Source: Prescottella equi (lineage in GTDB: Bacteria > Actinomycetota > Actinomycetes > Mycobacteriales > Mycobacteriaceae). From it: DNA of 64,000 bases. The position numbers and the translations under genes were made by a program. The notes under the pieces are model-generated. The model saw only the letters and a list, made by a program, of their open reading frames with translations. It did not search any database and was not told the origin of the DNA. The first letter of the stretch is position 1. Each line of letters begins with the position of its first letter. This document shows positions 36,536 to 44,200 of this stretch, piece by piece. The stretch covers positions 620,001-684,000 of the forward strand of contig NZ_LWTX01000002.1 of the NCBI RefSeq assembly GCF_002094305.1. Reading direction: 5' to 3'.

Positions 36536-36850
36536 ATGGCGTGGATCGTGCTCGTGATTTCCGGTGTGCTCGAAGCCGTCTGGGCGACCGCCCTCGGCAA
36601 GTCCGCAGGCTTCAGCCGCCTCACCCCTTCGCTCGTGTTCGGCGTCGGTCTGGTGCTCAGCATGGCCGGGCTGGCGTACGCGATGCGCACCCTGCCGACC
36701 GGCACGTCCTATGCGATCTGGGTGGGCATCGGCGCCTCCCTCACCGTCGCGTATGCGATGCTCACCGGCGCCGAGAGCACCTCGATCGTGAAGATCCTGC
36801 TCATCCTCGGCATCGTCGGCTGCGTGATCGGGCTGAAGGTTCTGCACTAG
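36536..36850 (+). CDS. gdx: SMR family guanidinium exporter (Gdx/SugE type)
   Basis: 104 residues, four membrane helices. MAWIVLVISGVLEAVWATALGKSAG has the essential Glu at residue 13 and Trp/Lys positions of the Gdx/SugE subgroup rather than EmrE. TGTSYAIWVGIGASLTVAYAM and the end IVGCVIGLKVLH also fit. It exports guanidinium ion in exchange for protons. A guanidine-III riboswitch directly upstream supports the substrate. A large hairpin follows at 36861-36906. Confidence 0.88.
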   Translation: MAWIVLVISGVLEAVWATALGKSAGFSRLTPSLVFGVGLVLSMAGLAYAMRTLPTGTSYAIWVGIGASLTVAYAMLTGAESTSIVKILLILGIVGCVIGLKVLH

Positions 36851-36860
36851 GCGCTTCGCG

Positions 36861-36906
36861 CCCGTGCGCCTTTTTGGTAGCCGGGACAGCCGAAAAGGCG
36901 CACGGG
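36861..36906. terminator. Long hairpin after the gdx gene
   Basis: CCCGTGCGCCTTTT (36861-36874) and AAAAGGCGCACGGG (36893-36906) form a perfect 14-bp stem with an 18-base loop. It probably ends the gdx transcript. Its length and the T/A run inside the stem are unlike the other hairpins of the window. Confidence 0.65.
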
Positions 36907-36953
36907 TGGCGTAGCCGCCTGTTTGACTGTGTGGCGCAGGTTACAGTTATCGA

Positions 36954-37799
36954 ATGAACCTGGTGTCAGCGATCATGTTCCCGGTCCGGGCCGGTCTCGC
37001 CGTCACGGACGCGGCACTCGGGGTGGCCGAGACGGCCCTGGCCACGACGCGGCTGGCACTGTCGAGCACCACCGTCACGAGCGTCGGTGCCGCGACTCTG
37101 ACCAATTCGCGTGGGCCACTGCAACTGGTGCAGCAGGTGGCCGCGCTCGCGTCCGACGACAGACCGTTGGGACAGGCGCTGCAGCCCGGCGGGCCGCTCG
37201 ATCGACTGCTCGCACCCGGCGGCGTCGTGGACCGCCTCACCTCCGACGGCGGCACCCTCGAGCGGCTGTTCGAGCCCGGCGGGGCGATCGAGCGGGTGCT
37301 CGCTCCCGGCGGCCCGTTGGAGCGGGTGTTGGCCGAGGACGGGCCGGTGGATCGGATCCTGTCGCAGGACGGCCCGCTCGAACGTCTGCTCGCGCCGGGC
37401 GGGCTGCTCGACCGCCTCACCGCCGAGGACGGCCCGCTCGAGCGTCTCACCGCCGAGGACGGCGCGGTCGAACGGTTGACCAAGAAGGACGGCATCGTCG
37501 ACAAGGCCCTGGCCGAGAACGGCATCCTCGACACGCTGCTTGCCGAGGACGGCGCCTTCGAGCGTCTGATCGCGGAGGGCGGTCCGCTCGACCAGATCGT
37601 CGCGCTGTCCGAGACGCTCACCGCCCTCGCCCCGAACCTACAGCGGATGAGTGCGAGCATCGACTTGTTGCAGGAGACCGTCGGCGTGCTCAGCGCCGCC
37701 GTCGGACCGCTCGGTGATCTGGCCGGACGCCTGCCGGGCCGCTGGCTCAAGAGTGGGCGGGGCCCGGACCTACCCCTCGGCCCCGCCGGACAGGTGTGA
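36954..37799 (+). CDS. Protein of fourteen tandem 10-residue repeats
   Basis: 281 residues. Residues 76-215 (bases 37179-37598) consist of fourteen repeats of exactly 10 residues with the form [LT]-x-x-[DG]-G-x-[LVI]-[ED]-[RK]-[LVI], for example LAPGGPLERV, LAEDGPVDRI and TAEDGPLERL, with no slip in register. Flanks are N-terminal MNLVSAIMFPVRAGLAVTDAALGVAETALATTRLA, an amphipathic helix-like stretch, and a C-terminal helical region (SETLTALAPNLQRMSASIDLLQETV). No signal peptide or enzyme motif. The repeat could form a solenoid or an assembly scaffold. I know no function. It ends 30 bases into the convergent hydrolase gene. Confidence 0.85.
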   Translation: MNLVSAIMFPVRAGLAVTDAALGVAETALATTRLALSSTTVTSVGAATLTNSRGPLQLVQQVAALASDDRPLGQALQPGGPLDRLLAPGGVVDRLTSDGGTLERLFEPGGAIERVLAPGGPLERVLAEDGPVDRILSQDGPLERLLAPGGLLDRLTAEDGPLERLTAEDGAVERLTKKDGIVDKALAENGILDTLLAEDGAFERLIAEGGPLDQIVALSETLTALAPNLQRMSASIDLLQETVGVLSAAVGPLGDLAGRLPGRWLKSGRGPDLPLGPAGQV

Positions 37800-38486
37800 A
37801 CCGAAGAACCCGAACACCCGACGCCAGGCGTCCTGCGAGGTCGCGTCGTCGTAGCCCATCCCCGTGACGCGCAGCAGTTGTCCGGTGTAGCGGCCGGTCC
37901 CGAGGCGGTTGGCGAAACTGTGCCCGACGCCGGGATAGGTCTGTACGTCGTGTTCGACGCCGAGGCGGGTCAGTGCGGAGTCGAGCTTGCGGCCGGCGCC
38001 CCGCAGCATCGGGTCCCGTGCGCCGTAGCTTCCGACGATCGGGCACGACCCGCCGAGCGCCTCCTCGATGTCGCGCGGCAGCGGCCCGTAGAACGGCGCC
38101 GCCGCGTCGAATCCCTCCGGGGCCAGCACGAGGGCGAATCCGCCGCCCATGCAGAAGCCGATGACGCCCACCCGGCCGGTGCAGTCGGGGCGGGCCACCA
38201 GCAGGTCGCGGGCGGACAGCAGATCGTCGACGGCCCGGCCGCGGCGCCGAATCAGATCTCGGAACGTCCCGACCACGCACCGAGTGCGTCCGCCACGGGT
38301 GTACAGGTCCGGCGTCAGCGTCAGATACCCGTGTGCGGCCACCCGAGCGGTGATGTCGCGGATGTCGCGCCCGATACCGAGCGCATCGTGGACCACCACG
38401 ACGCCGGGCCACGGGCCGGTTCCGTCCGGTGTCTCGAGGACCGCGTCGATCGGGCCCTGGCCGGTCGGAACACTCACCATCGACAT
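37770..38486 (-). CDS. Dienelactone hydrolase family protein
   Basis: 238 residues. Alpha/beta hydrolase with nucleophile Cys in GFCMGGGFA, acid near YGARDPM and His in PGVGHSFANR. The triad is Cys-Asp-His as in dienelactone hydrolases. The lid includes DLYTRGGRTRCVVGTFRDL. Substrate unknown. Its 3' end overlaps the repeat-protein gene by 30 bases on the opposite strand. The 236 bases after its start hold GC-rich inverted repeats and lead into a 43-residue gene. Confidence 0.88.
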   Translation of the reverse strand: MSMVSVPTGQGPIDAVLETPDGTGPWPGVVVVHDALGIGRDIRDITARVAAHGYLTLTPDLYTRGGRTRCVVGTFRDLIRRRGRAVDDLLSARDLLVARPDCTGRVGVIGFCMGGGFALVLAPEGFDAAAPFYGPLPRDIEEALGGSCPIVGSYGARDPMLRGAGRKLDSALTRLGVEHDVQTYPGVGHSFANRLGTGRYTGQLLRVTGMGYDDATSQDAWRRVFGFFGSHLSGGAEG

Positions 38487-38722
38487 GCTCGAAGACTAGG
38501 ACCTTTCGTCCCTGTCCCACCCGCCATCGGTAACGATTCGACAGCCTTTCGAGCCCGTTCATTCCGGTTGGGTAACCAAGTCGCCGACGACCGCCCGGGC
38601 AGGGTTTTCGTGGCTAGCCTGACGTTGGCGCCGATGTTCCGCGACGGATGCGGCGCCGCCGGATATCCAGCGCCGCAGGCGCCGGACGGCCCCAGTACCT
38701 GAAAGGGCACGGAAGCAGTCGA

Positions 38723-38854
38723 ATGAACACCATCTCCAACACTCGCCAGACCACCGCGAACGGAATCCGCACCGGATCCATCAGCACCGAAGAGATCAAG
38801 TCGCGCATCGCGGCAATGTTCGGAGACGCCCCCGCCGCCCACCAGGAGAAGTGA
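38723..38854 (+). CDS. Hypothetical small protein
   Basis: 43 residues from ATG 38723: polar, with TGSISTEEIKSRIAAMFGD as the only helix-like part. Upstream GAAAGGGCACGG may be the ribosome site. The leader (38487-38722) is rich in stems such as GGCGCCG/CGGCGCC, so the mRNA is likely structured. I do not recognise the family. The gene is followed by the convergent XRE-cupin regulator 15 bases later. Confidence 0.5.
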   Translation: MNTISNTRQTTANGIRTGSISTEEIKSRIAAMFGDAPAAHQEK

Positions 38855-38868
38855 GGCCGGCCCCCTGT

Positions 38869-39459
38869 TCAGTCCCGCGCCGGGCGCGCGCGTATATGGG
38901 CGCGTTCGCCCTGGCGGCCGAACAACCCCAGGAATTCGACCGGCTCCTCGTCCGCCGACCCGAACCAGTGCGGTACGCGAGTGTCGAACTCCGCCGCCTC
39001 ACCCGGCAGCATCACGATGTCCCGTTCCCCGAGGACGAGTCGCAGCTTGCCGTTGAGGACGTAGAGCCACTCGTACCCCTCGTGCACCCGTAGGTCCGGT
39101 ACCTGCGGGCCGCGCGCCCCGGGGATCACGTGCTTGTACGCCTGGATGCCGCCGGGCCGGCGGGTGAGCGGCACGATCGTCTTTCCGCCCCGCGTGATCG
39201 GTTTCAGGTGAATTCGCGGGTCGCCGGTCTCCGGCGCCCCCACCAGTTCGTCGAGTGGCACGCCATACGCCCTCGCCAGCGGCAACAGCAGTTCCAGGTT
39301 CGGTTTCCGCTGGCCGGCCTCCAGCCGCGACAGCGTGCTCACCGAGATCCCCGTGTCGGCCGCGAGGTCGGACAGCGTCGTGCCCCGCTGCTGGCGCAGC
39401 GCCCGCAGCCGCGGACCCACCGCGTCGAGGATCCGGTCCATGTCGTCTGCGTCGTCCAT
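38869..39459 (-). CDS. XRE-cupin transcription regulator
   Basis: 196 residues from ATG 39459. Helix-turn-helix of Cro/CI type (LRALRQQRGTTLSDLAADTGISVSTLSRLEAGQRKPNLELLLPLARAYGVPLDEL) followed by a cupin barrel (HVIPGARGPQVPDLRVHEGYEWLYVLNGKLRLVLGERD). This architecture often controls catabolic or stress genes by a small ligand. It is divergent from the thioredoxin-reductase-like gene, 91 bp apart, which is the likely target. Confidence 0.9.
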   Translation of the reverse strand: MDDADDMDRILDAVGPRLRALRQQRGTTLSDLAADTGISVSTLSRLEAGQRKPNLELLLPLARAYGVPLDELVGAPETGDPRIHLKPITRGGKTIVPLTRRPGGIQAYKHVIPGARGPQVPDLRVHEGYEWLYVLNGKLRLVLGERDIVMLPGEAAEFDTRVPHWFGSADEEPVEFLGLFGRQGERAHIRARPARD

Positions 39460-39550
39460 CACCCCAGCTTGCCACTTCGGCAACAAAGGTTGCGGGTTTC
39501 GCGACGCCGTCGGCATGGTGGTCACCGAACGAACGACGGGGAGGATCAAG

Positions 39551-40528
39551 GTGAGCGAACAACTTTCCAACGGGTACGACGTCGTGGTGGTCGGTGGCGG
39601 CGCCGCGGGTCTCGAGGGTGCGCTGATGCTCGCGCGCTCGCGACGGTCCGTGCTGGTGATCGACGCCGGCGAGCCGCGCAATGAGCCGGCCGAAGGCGTC
39701 CACGGATTCCTGTCCCGGGACGGCATCGCGCCCGCGGACCTGACCCGCCTCGGGGCCGACGAGGTCCGGCGCTACGGCGGCGAGATCGCCGACGGGGCCG
39801 TCTCCGACATCCGACGCGTCGACGACGGATTCTCGGTCGTGCTCGCGGACGGCCGTAGCGTCGACGCCCGGCGCGTGCTGGTGACGACCGGCCTCACCGA
39901 CGAACTGCCGGACGTCCCCGGAGTGCGCGAGCGGTGGGGACGCGACGTCCTGCACTGCCCGTACTGCCACGGCTGGGAGATCAACGACGAACCGGTCGGC
40001 GTCCTCGGAACGGGACCGATGAGCGTGCACCAGGCTCTCATGTTCCGGCAGTGGACCGACGACGTGACGCTGTTCCTGCACACCGCCCCGCAGCCGACCG
40101 ACGACGAGCGCGAGCAACTCGCGGCCCGCGGGATCCGAATCGTCACCGGCCGGGTCGCCGAGCTGGTGATCGACGACGACCGCCTCGCGGGGGTACGCCT
40201 CGACGACGGCACGGTCGTGGACCGCCGAGCACTGGTGGTGGCGCCGCGGTTCGTAGCCCGCGTCGACGCACTGACCTCGCTCGGCGTCGAGACCGAACTC
40301 GAGCCGATGAGTGGTGGCCGGTTCGTACCGTCCGACTGGTCGGGGCTGACGAAGGTGCCCGGCCTGTGGGTCGCCGGCAACGTCACCGACGTCAAGGCGC
40401 AGGTGCTGGCGGCCGCCGCCGGCGCCGCGACGGCCGCCGTCGCCATCAACAACGACCTCATCGCCGAAGACACCGCACGCGCTGTGGCGGAACGCCGCGC
40501 GCAGAACGAGAAGGGACCCCAGAGATGA
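39551..40528 (+). CDS. Thioredoxin-reductase-like FAD/NAD(P) oxidoreductase
   Basis: 325 residues from GTG 39551 (GGGGAGG upstream). FAD motif DVVVVGGGAAGLEGALMLARSRRSVLVIDAGEPRN, then the redox Cys pair CPYCHGWE (C-x-x-C) near residue 136, and a C-terminal GLWVAGNVTD. The NAD(P) motif is atypical (VGVLGTGPMSVHQ). Low-molecular-weight thioredoxin reductase relatives of this kind occur beside XRE-cupin genes. It may reduce a thiol or act as a sulfhydryl oxidase like HlmI. The next gene overlaps its stop by ATGA. Confidence 0.85.
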   Translation: MSEQLSNGYDVVVVGGGAAGLEGALMLARSRRSVLVIDAGEPRNEPAEGVHGFLSRDGIAPADLTRLGADEVRRYGGEIADGAVSDIRRVDDGFSVVLADGRSVDARRVLVTTGLTDELPDVPGVRERWGRDVLHCPYCHGWEINDEPVGVLGTGPMSVHQALMFRQWTDDVTLFLHTAPQPTDDEREQLAARGIRIVTGRVAELVIDDDRLAGVRLDDGTVVDRRALVVAPRFVARVDALTSLGVETELEPMSGGRFVPSDWSGLTKVPGLWVAGNVTDVKAQVLAAAAGAATAAVAINNDLIAEDTARAVAERRAQNEKGPQR

Positions 40529-41163
40529 CCGACCTGCCCGAGGTGCTGGACCAGGAGTTCTGGAACGAGCGCTACCGCTCGAGCCACCGTCTGTGGAGCG
40601 GCAACCCCAACGCGAACCTCGTGAACGAGGCGTCGGAACTGACGCCCGGCACGGCACTCGACGTGGGCTGCGGCGAGGGCGCCGACGCCATCTGGCTGGC
40701 CCGCCGTGGCTGGACGGTGCACGGCATCGACCTGTCGAGCGTCGCGATCGAGCGGGCCGCCGAGCACGCTGCCGAAGCCGGCGACGGCATCGCCGACCGG
40801 GTGACGTGGGAGGCCGCCGACCTACTCGAATGGGACCCGGGCACCACGCGGTACGACCTGGTGACGTCGCAGTACGTGCACCTGCCGTCGGGCGAGCGGG
40901 AGGTCCTCTACTCCCGCCTCGCCGAACTGGTCGCCCCCGGCGGCACGCTGCTGATCGTCGGCCATCACCCGTCGGATCTGGAGTCCGGCGTCCCGCGCCC
41001 GCCCCGGCCGGAGCTGTTCTTCACGCCCGACGAGGTCGTGGCATTGCTCGACCCACAAGCGTGGACGGTGGACACGGCCGAGTCGGTTTCACGCACCGTC
41101 ACCCACGACGACCACGAGATGACCATCCACGACAGCGTGGTCCGCGCCCGCCGCACCGCCTGA
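40525..41163 (+). CDS. Class I SAM-dependent methyltransferase
   Basis: 212 residues. SAM motif I ALDVGCGEGADAIWLARRGWTVHGIDLSS, motif II in RYDLVTSQYVHLP. The fold is Rossmann-like (methyltransferase 11/25). The residues EFWNERYRSSHRLWSGNPNANLV near the start resemble thiol or chalcogen methyltransferases (TehB-like). Coupled to the thioredoxin-reductase-like gene by ATGA, so a thiol or metalloid methylation role is possible but inferred. Confidence 0.88.
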   Translation: MTDLPEVLDQEFWNERYRSSHRLWSGNPNANLVNEASELTPGTALDVGCGEGADAIWLARRGWTVHGIDLSSVAIERAAEHAAEAGDGIADRVTWEAADLLEWDPGTTRYDLVTSQYVHLPSGEREVLYSRLAELVAPGGTLLIVGHHPSDLESGVPRPPRPELFFTPDEVVALLDPQAWTVDTAESVSRTVTHDDHEMTIHDSVVRARRTA

Positions 41164-41190
41164 CCCCGCCACCAGGTAGCCGTCGGGACC

Positions 41191-41474
41191 AACACAGGTA
41201 GTCGAACAGGTAGTTTTCACGTGGCCCGCGTACCCCTCGGAGAGAGAACCTGGAGTAGTCACATCGGCACTACTTCGAGGAGCAGACCATGTTGCGCCGC
41301 GGACGCAAGACGCTCGTCTCGCTCGACAGCGGGGACTGGTGCCTCGGCCGCATCGTCGGAAAGCGTCGCTGCGAATCCGGCGTCCGAGTCCAACTCCTCG
41401 AGCACGACGCGGACGGGAAGGTGCCGACCTTCACCGTCGCCGCCGCGAACGGCGGCAACGGCTTCGCCCTCTGA
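41191..41474. repeat. Duplicated promoter-plus-gene unit, copy 1
   Basis: This unit and 41604-41892 are direct repeats of about 285 bp, including a shared 5' flank. Both open with ACACAGGTAGTCGAAC, continue with GCGTACCCC and GAGAACCTGGAGTAGTCACA, and end with the small gene. The offset is 413 bp in the promoter part and 418 bp in the gene part, so a few indels have occurred. Confidence 0.85.
41289..41474 (+). CDS. Small basic 61-residue protein, copy 1
   Basis: 61 residues: begins MLRRGRKTLVSL, has two Cys (GDWCLGR and KRRCESG), then a likely beta-hairpin VRVQLLEHD and ends FAL. Basic at the N-terminus, acidic in the middle. I do not recognise the family. Ribosome site CGAGGAGCAG precedes the ATG. 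A strong hairpin follows at 41520-41558. A paralogue with 53 of 61 identical residues is encoded at 41707. Confidence 0.75.
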   Translation: MLRRGRKTLVSLDSGDWCLGRIVGKRRCESGVRVQLLEHDADGKVPTFTVAAANGGNGFAL

Positions 41475-41519
41475 GGTCGGGCCGTAACTCGTTGCCTGAC
41501 AACAGTCTCGGAACACGAC

Positions 41520-41558
41520 GTCGACCCTCTCGCCCGAATTCGGGGCGGGAGGGTCGAC
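41520..41558. terminator. Hairpin between the duplicated small genes
   Basis: GTCGACCCTC (41520-41529) pairs with GAGGGTCGAC (41549-41558), and the inner TCGCCC/GGGGCG extends the stem. This should terminate copy 1 before the copy 2 promoter. Confidence 0.7.
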
Positions 41559-41603
41559 ACTGTTGCGCCGTCCGGTGCGGTGCAGGCCGGAGCCCCCACG
41601 CCG

Positions 41604-41892
41604 AACACAGGTAGTCGAACGGGTAATTCTGACGTGGTCTGCGTACCCCGTGCGAGAGAACCTGGAGTAGTCACACCGGCACGACATACTTCGGAGGAGA
41701 ACGACCATGATGCGGCGTGGACGTAAGACCCTGATTTCGCTCGACAGCGGAAACTGGTGCTTCGGCCGCATCGTCGGCAAGCGTCGCTGCGAATCCGGCG
41801 TCCGCGTCCAACTGCTGAAGCACGACGCCGACGAGAAGGTCCCGACGTTCACTGTGGCGGCCGCGAACAGTGGTGACGGCTTCGCGCTCTGA
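41604..41892. repeat. Duplicated promoter-plus-gene unit, copy 2
   Basis: Second copy of the unit at 41191-41474, with the same promoter-region blocks (GTAGTCGAACGGGTA, GCGTACCCC, GAGAACCTGGAGTAGTCACA) and the small gene. Confidence 0.85.
41707..41892 (+). CDS. Small basic 61-residue protein, copy 2
   Basis: 61 residues starting MMRRGRKTLISL, differing from copy 1 at eight positions (for example D16N, L19F, E38K). Both Cys, the FAL end and length are kept, which suggests selection on both copies. Ribosome site GGAGGAGAACG. A T-run hairpin terminator follows at 41920-41957. Confidence 0.75.
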   Translation: MMRRGRKTLISLDSGNWCFGRIVGKRRCESGVRVQLLKHDADEKVPTFTVAAANSGDGFAL

Positions 41893-41919
41893 ACGCGAGT
41901 ACGGGCATTCGCACCGAAA

Positions 41920-41957
41920 AATCCCCTCACCGGTGAACGGCGAGGGGATTCGTTTTT
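41920..41957. terminator. Bidirectional rho-independent terminator
   Basis: Stem AATCCCCTC (41920-41928) / GAGGGGATT (41942-41950) with TTTTT at 41953-41957 on the plus strand and an A-run (41917-41921) on the other side. It can end both the small gene (plus) and the tRNA (minus). Confidence 0.8.
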
Positions 41958-41960
41958 CGG

Positions 41961-42032
41961 AGCCCCCTGTCAGGATTGAACTGACGACCGCTCGCTTACA
42001 AGGCGAGTGCTCTACCACTGAGCTAAGGAGGC
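41961..42032 (-). tRNA. tRNA-Thr (TGT anticodon)
   Basis: On the minus strand the acceptor GCCTCCT pairs with AGGGGGC, the D-arm is GCTC..GAGC, the anticodon stem CTCGC/GCGAG holds the loop CTTGTAA with anticodon TGT, and the T-arm is GTCAG TTCAATC CTGAC. CCA is not encoded. No repeat of the 3' end was seen nearby, so there is no sign of an integrated element. Confidence 0.95.
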
Positions 42033-42115
42033 AGTGGAGCGCGCCCATCATATCCATAGCCCACAGTGGTGCGCGTAACCGTGCCGCCGCCGTCCGCTTT
42101 CGTTAGCGTTGTCTC

Positions 42116-42496
42116 ATGCGTATCTCGGAGATCGCCACGATCCTCGCGTGGCACGACGCTCTCAACTCGTCCGACATCGACACGCTGCTGGCGGTCTCGA
42201 GCGACGACATCGAACTGGCCGGTTCGGAAGGGGCCGCGCAGGGCCTCACCGCTCTACGCGAGTGGGCCACGACGGCCGCCCCTACACTGGTTCCCGGCCG
42301 GATGTTCATGCACGACGGCGTCGTCGTCGTCGAGGAACAGGCCACCTGGTCGTCCGAGCCGGACGTGACCAAATCCGTCGCCACCGCTTTCCGCGTGGTT
42401 CACGACCAGGTGACTGCCGTCTTCCGGCACGACACTCTCGAAGAGGCACTGGAGGCCACCGATCTCAGCGAGAAGGATCTCGTCACCGACGTCTGA
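42116..42496 (+). CDS. SnoaL/NTF2-like protein
   Basis: 126 residues, one cone-shaped NTF2-like domain: ILAWHDALNSSDIDTLLAVSSDDIELAGSEGAAQGLTALREWA, then FMHDGVVVVEEQATW and VATAFRVVHDQVTAVFRHDTLEEAL. Members are small ligand-binding proteins or isomerases. It stops one base before thrE starts, so the two are co-transcribed. The role in amino acid export is unclear. Confidence 0.85.
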   Translation: MRISEIATILAWHDALNSSDIDTLLAVSSDDIELAGSEGAAQGLTALREWATTAAPTLVPGRMFMHDGVVVVEEQATWSSEPDVTKSVATAFRVVHDQVTAVFRHDTLEEALEATDLSEKDLVTDV

Positions 42497-42497
42497 C

Positions 42498-43952
42498 ATG
42501 CGCAGGTTCGCAGCATCGCTCGGCAGTCTCGTCAAGGACCGCCGGGCGACGGCCGACACGGTCACCGCCGCGCCGACCCCGCTGCAGCCGATCGATCTCA
42601 CCGACGACGCGCGGGTCGCCGAAGTTCTCGACCTCGCGGTCCGCGTCGGTGAGGTGCTGCTGGCGTCCGGCACGTCGGCGATCGACACCGCGACGCAGGT
42701 GAAGTTCATCGCCGCGACGTACGGACTGGCGCAGTGCGACGTGGACGTCACGTACAACTCGATCGTCGTGTCGGCGCATCGTGGCCCGTTGATTCCGCCG
42801 GCGAGCACGATGCGGATCGTGCACTACCGGTCGATGGACTTCACGCGTCTCGCGGCCGCCGACCGGCTCACCCGCCGGATCCGGCTCGAGGCGATCACCC
42901 CGGCGCAGGCGCACGCCGCGCTCGACGCGATCGTCTCCGCGCCGCACCCCTACAACCGGTGGATCGCCACCCTCGGCTGGGCAGGCCTGGCGGCTGCGGT
43001 CGCGGTGCTGCTCGGCGGTGGGCCGCTGATCATCGCGGTCTCGTTCTTCACCACCGTCGTGATCGACCGCGTCAATCGGGTGCTCAACCGCTTCGGGTTG
43101 CCGTACTTCTTCCAGCAGATGATGGGCGGCCTGATCGCGGCCGCGCCGGCGACAGCGCTCTACATGGTCCAGGACCAATTGGGTGTGACGATCCGGCCGT
43201 CCCAGATCATCGCGGCCGGTGTCGTCGTGCTGCTGTCCGGGTTGTCGCTGGTGGGCTCCGTGCAGGACGCGATCACCGGCGCCCCCATCACCGCGGCCGC
43301 CAGATTCTTCGAGGTGGTGATGATGACCGGCGGCATCATCGCCGGTGTCGCGTTGCCGCTGCGGGTCGCCTCGGCACTGGGCGCGGACCTTCCGGTCATC
43401 AGCAACGAGGCGCAACCCGATCTGACGCAGCTGCCCCTGAAGGTGATCGCGGGCGCGCTGGCGTCGATGTTCTACGCGCTCGCGTGCTACGCCGAGCGGC
43501 GCGCGCTCACCGCCGCCGGGCTGGGCGGTGCCGCGGGTCTGCTGTTCTTCGTGCTCGCCCAGAGCCTGGGCATCGGACCGGTGATCTCGTCGGCGATCGC
43601 CGCGACCGTGATCGGTTTCGCGGGTGGTCTGATGGCGCGCCGCGCGCTGACCCCGCCGCTGGTCGTGGCCGTCGCGGGCATCACGCCGCTGTTGCCGGGC
43701 CTGTCCCTGTACCGGGGCCTGTACGCGATGTTGAACAACGACGTGATCATCGGGCTGACGGCACTGTTGGCCGCGTTCGGTATCGGCTGCGCGTTGGCCG
43801 CCGGTGTCACCCTGGGCGAATGGGGCGCGCGGACGCTGCGCCGCCCGCCGCGAATGCGCCGAAACACGACGCTGCGCCGCCCGAGATTCGGACGGCGCAG
43901 CGTGGTGATGAGCAATTCTGGGGCCGGCTCCGTCACTCCGAAAGTGAGTTAG
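42498..43952 (+). CDS. thrE: Threonine/serine exporter, ThrE family
   Basis: 484 residues. An N-terminal hydrophilic ThrE/YjjP domain (VLDLAVRVGEVLLASGTSAIDTA, VDVTYNSIVVSAHRG) is followed by about 10 membrane helices, with the YjjB-like half at the C-terminus (ITPLLPGLSLYRGLYAML). It exports threonine and serine by proton motive force. An inverted repeat, CACGACGCTGCGCCG (43865-43879) with CGGCGCAGCGTGGTG (43893-43907), lies within its last codons and may terminate the transcript. Confidence 0.92.
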   Translation: MRRFAASLGSLVKDRRATADTVTAAPTPLQPIDLTDDARVAEVLDLAVRVGEVLLASGTSAIDTATQVKFIAATYGLAQCDVDVTYNSIVVSAHRGPLIPPASTMRIVHYRSMDFTRLAAADRLTRRIRLEAITPAQAHAALDAIVSAPHPYNRWIATLGWAGLAAAVAVLLGGGPLIIAVSFFTTVVIDRVNRVLNRFGLPYFFQQMMGGLIAAAPATALYMVQDQLGVTIRPSQIIAAGVVVLLSGLSLVGSVQDAITGAPITAAARFFEVVMMTGGIIAGVALPLRVASALGADLPVISNEAQPDLTQLPLKVIAGALASMFYALACYAERRALTAAGLGGAAGLLFFVLAQSLGIGPVISSAIAATVIGFAGGLMARRALTPPLVVAVAGITPLLPGLSLYRGLYAMLNNDVIIGLTALLAAFGIGCALAAGVTLGEWGARTLRRPPRMRRNTTLRRPRFGRRSVVMSNSGAGSVTPKVS

Positions 43953-43966
43953 TCGGCCCGGAAAGC

Positions 43967-44200
43967 TTATTCTGCGGCGTTCTTCTGATCCTGCTCCATG
44001 GCCTCACGCAGACTCTTCGGCCGCATGTCGGTCCAATTCTTCTCGACGTATTCCACGCATGCCTGGCGCGAATCCTCACCGAAAACGATCCTCCAGCCCT
44101 GCGGGACCTCGGAGAACGTAGGCCACAGGGAGTGCTGGTCCTCATCGTTGACCAGCACGTAGAAGCGGCCGTCTTCGTCGTCGAACGGATTGGTGCTCAT
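43967..44200 (-). CDS. MbtH-like NRPS accessory protein
   Basis: 77 residues with the family signature: [24 protein letters not shown] and the end [13 protein letters not shown]. The two Trp of the signature (in SLWP and QGW) are kept. MbtH proteins bind and activate adenylation domains. It is the last gene of the siderophore unit and overlaps the hydroxylase stop by ATGA (44197-44200), so the two are made together. Partner is the NRPS encoded at 45667-62400. Confidence 0.95.
   Translation of the reverse strand: MSTNPFDDEDGRFYVLVNDEDQHSLWPTFSEVPQGWRIVFGEDSRQACVEYVEKNWTDMRPKSLREAMEQDQKNAAE

Noticed and set aside
37179-37598. CRISPR-like repeat because of the 30-bp period
   Set aside because: The repeat is in-frame coding and the DNA copies are not identical; no spacers.
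41961-42032. tRNA-Thr as an integration site
   Set aside because: No integrase, no direct repeat of the tRNA 3' end and no change in gene style around it.
41961-43952. Functional link between tRNA-Thr and the threonine exporter
   Set aside because: The tRNA is on the opposite strand with its own terminator; nearness looks like chance.
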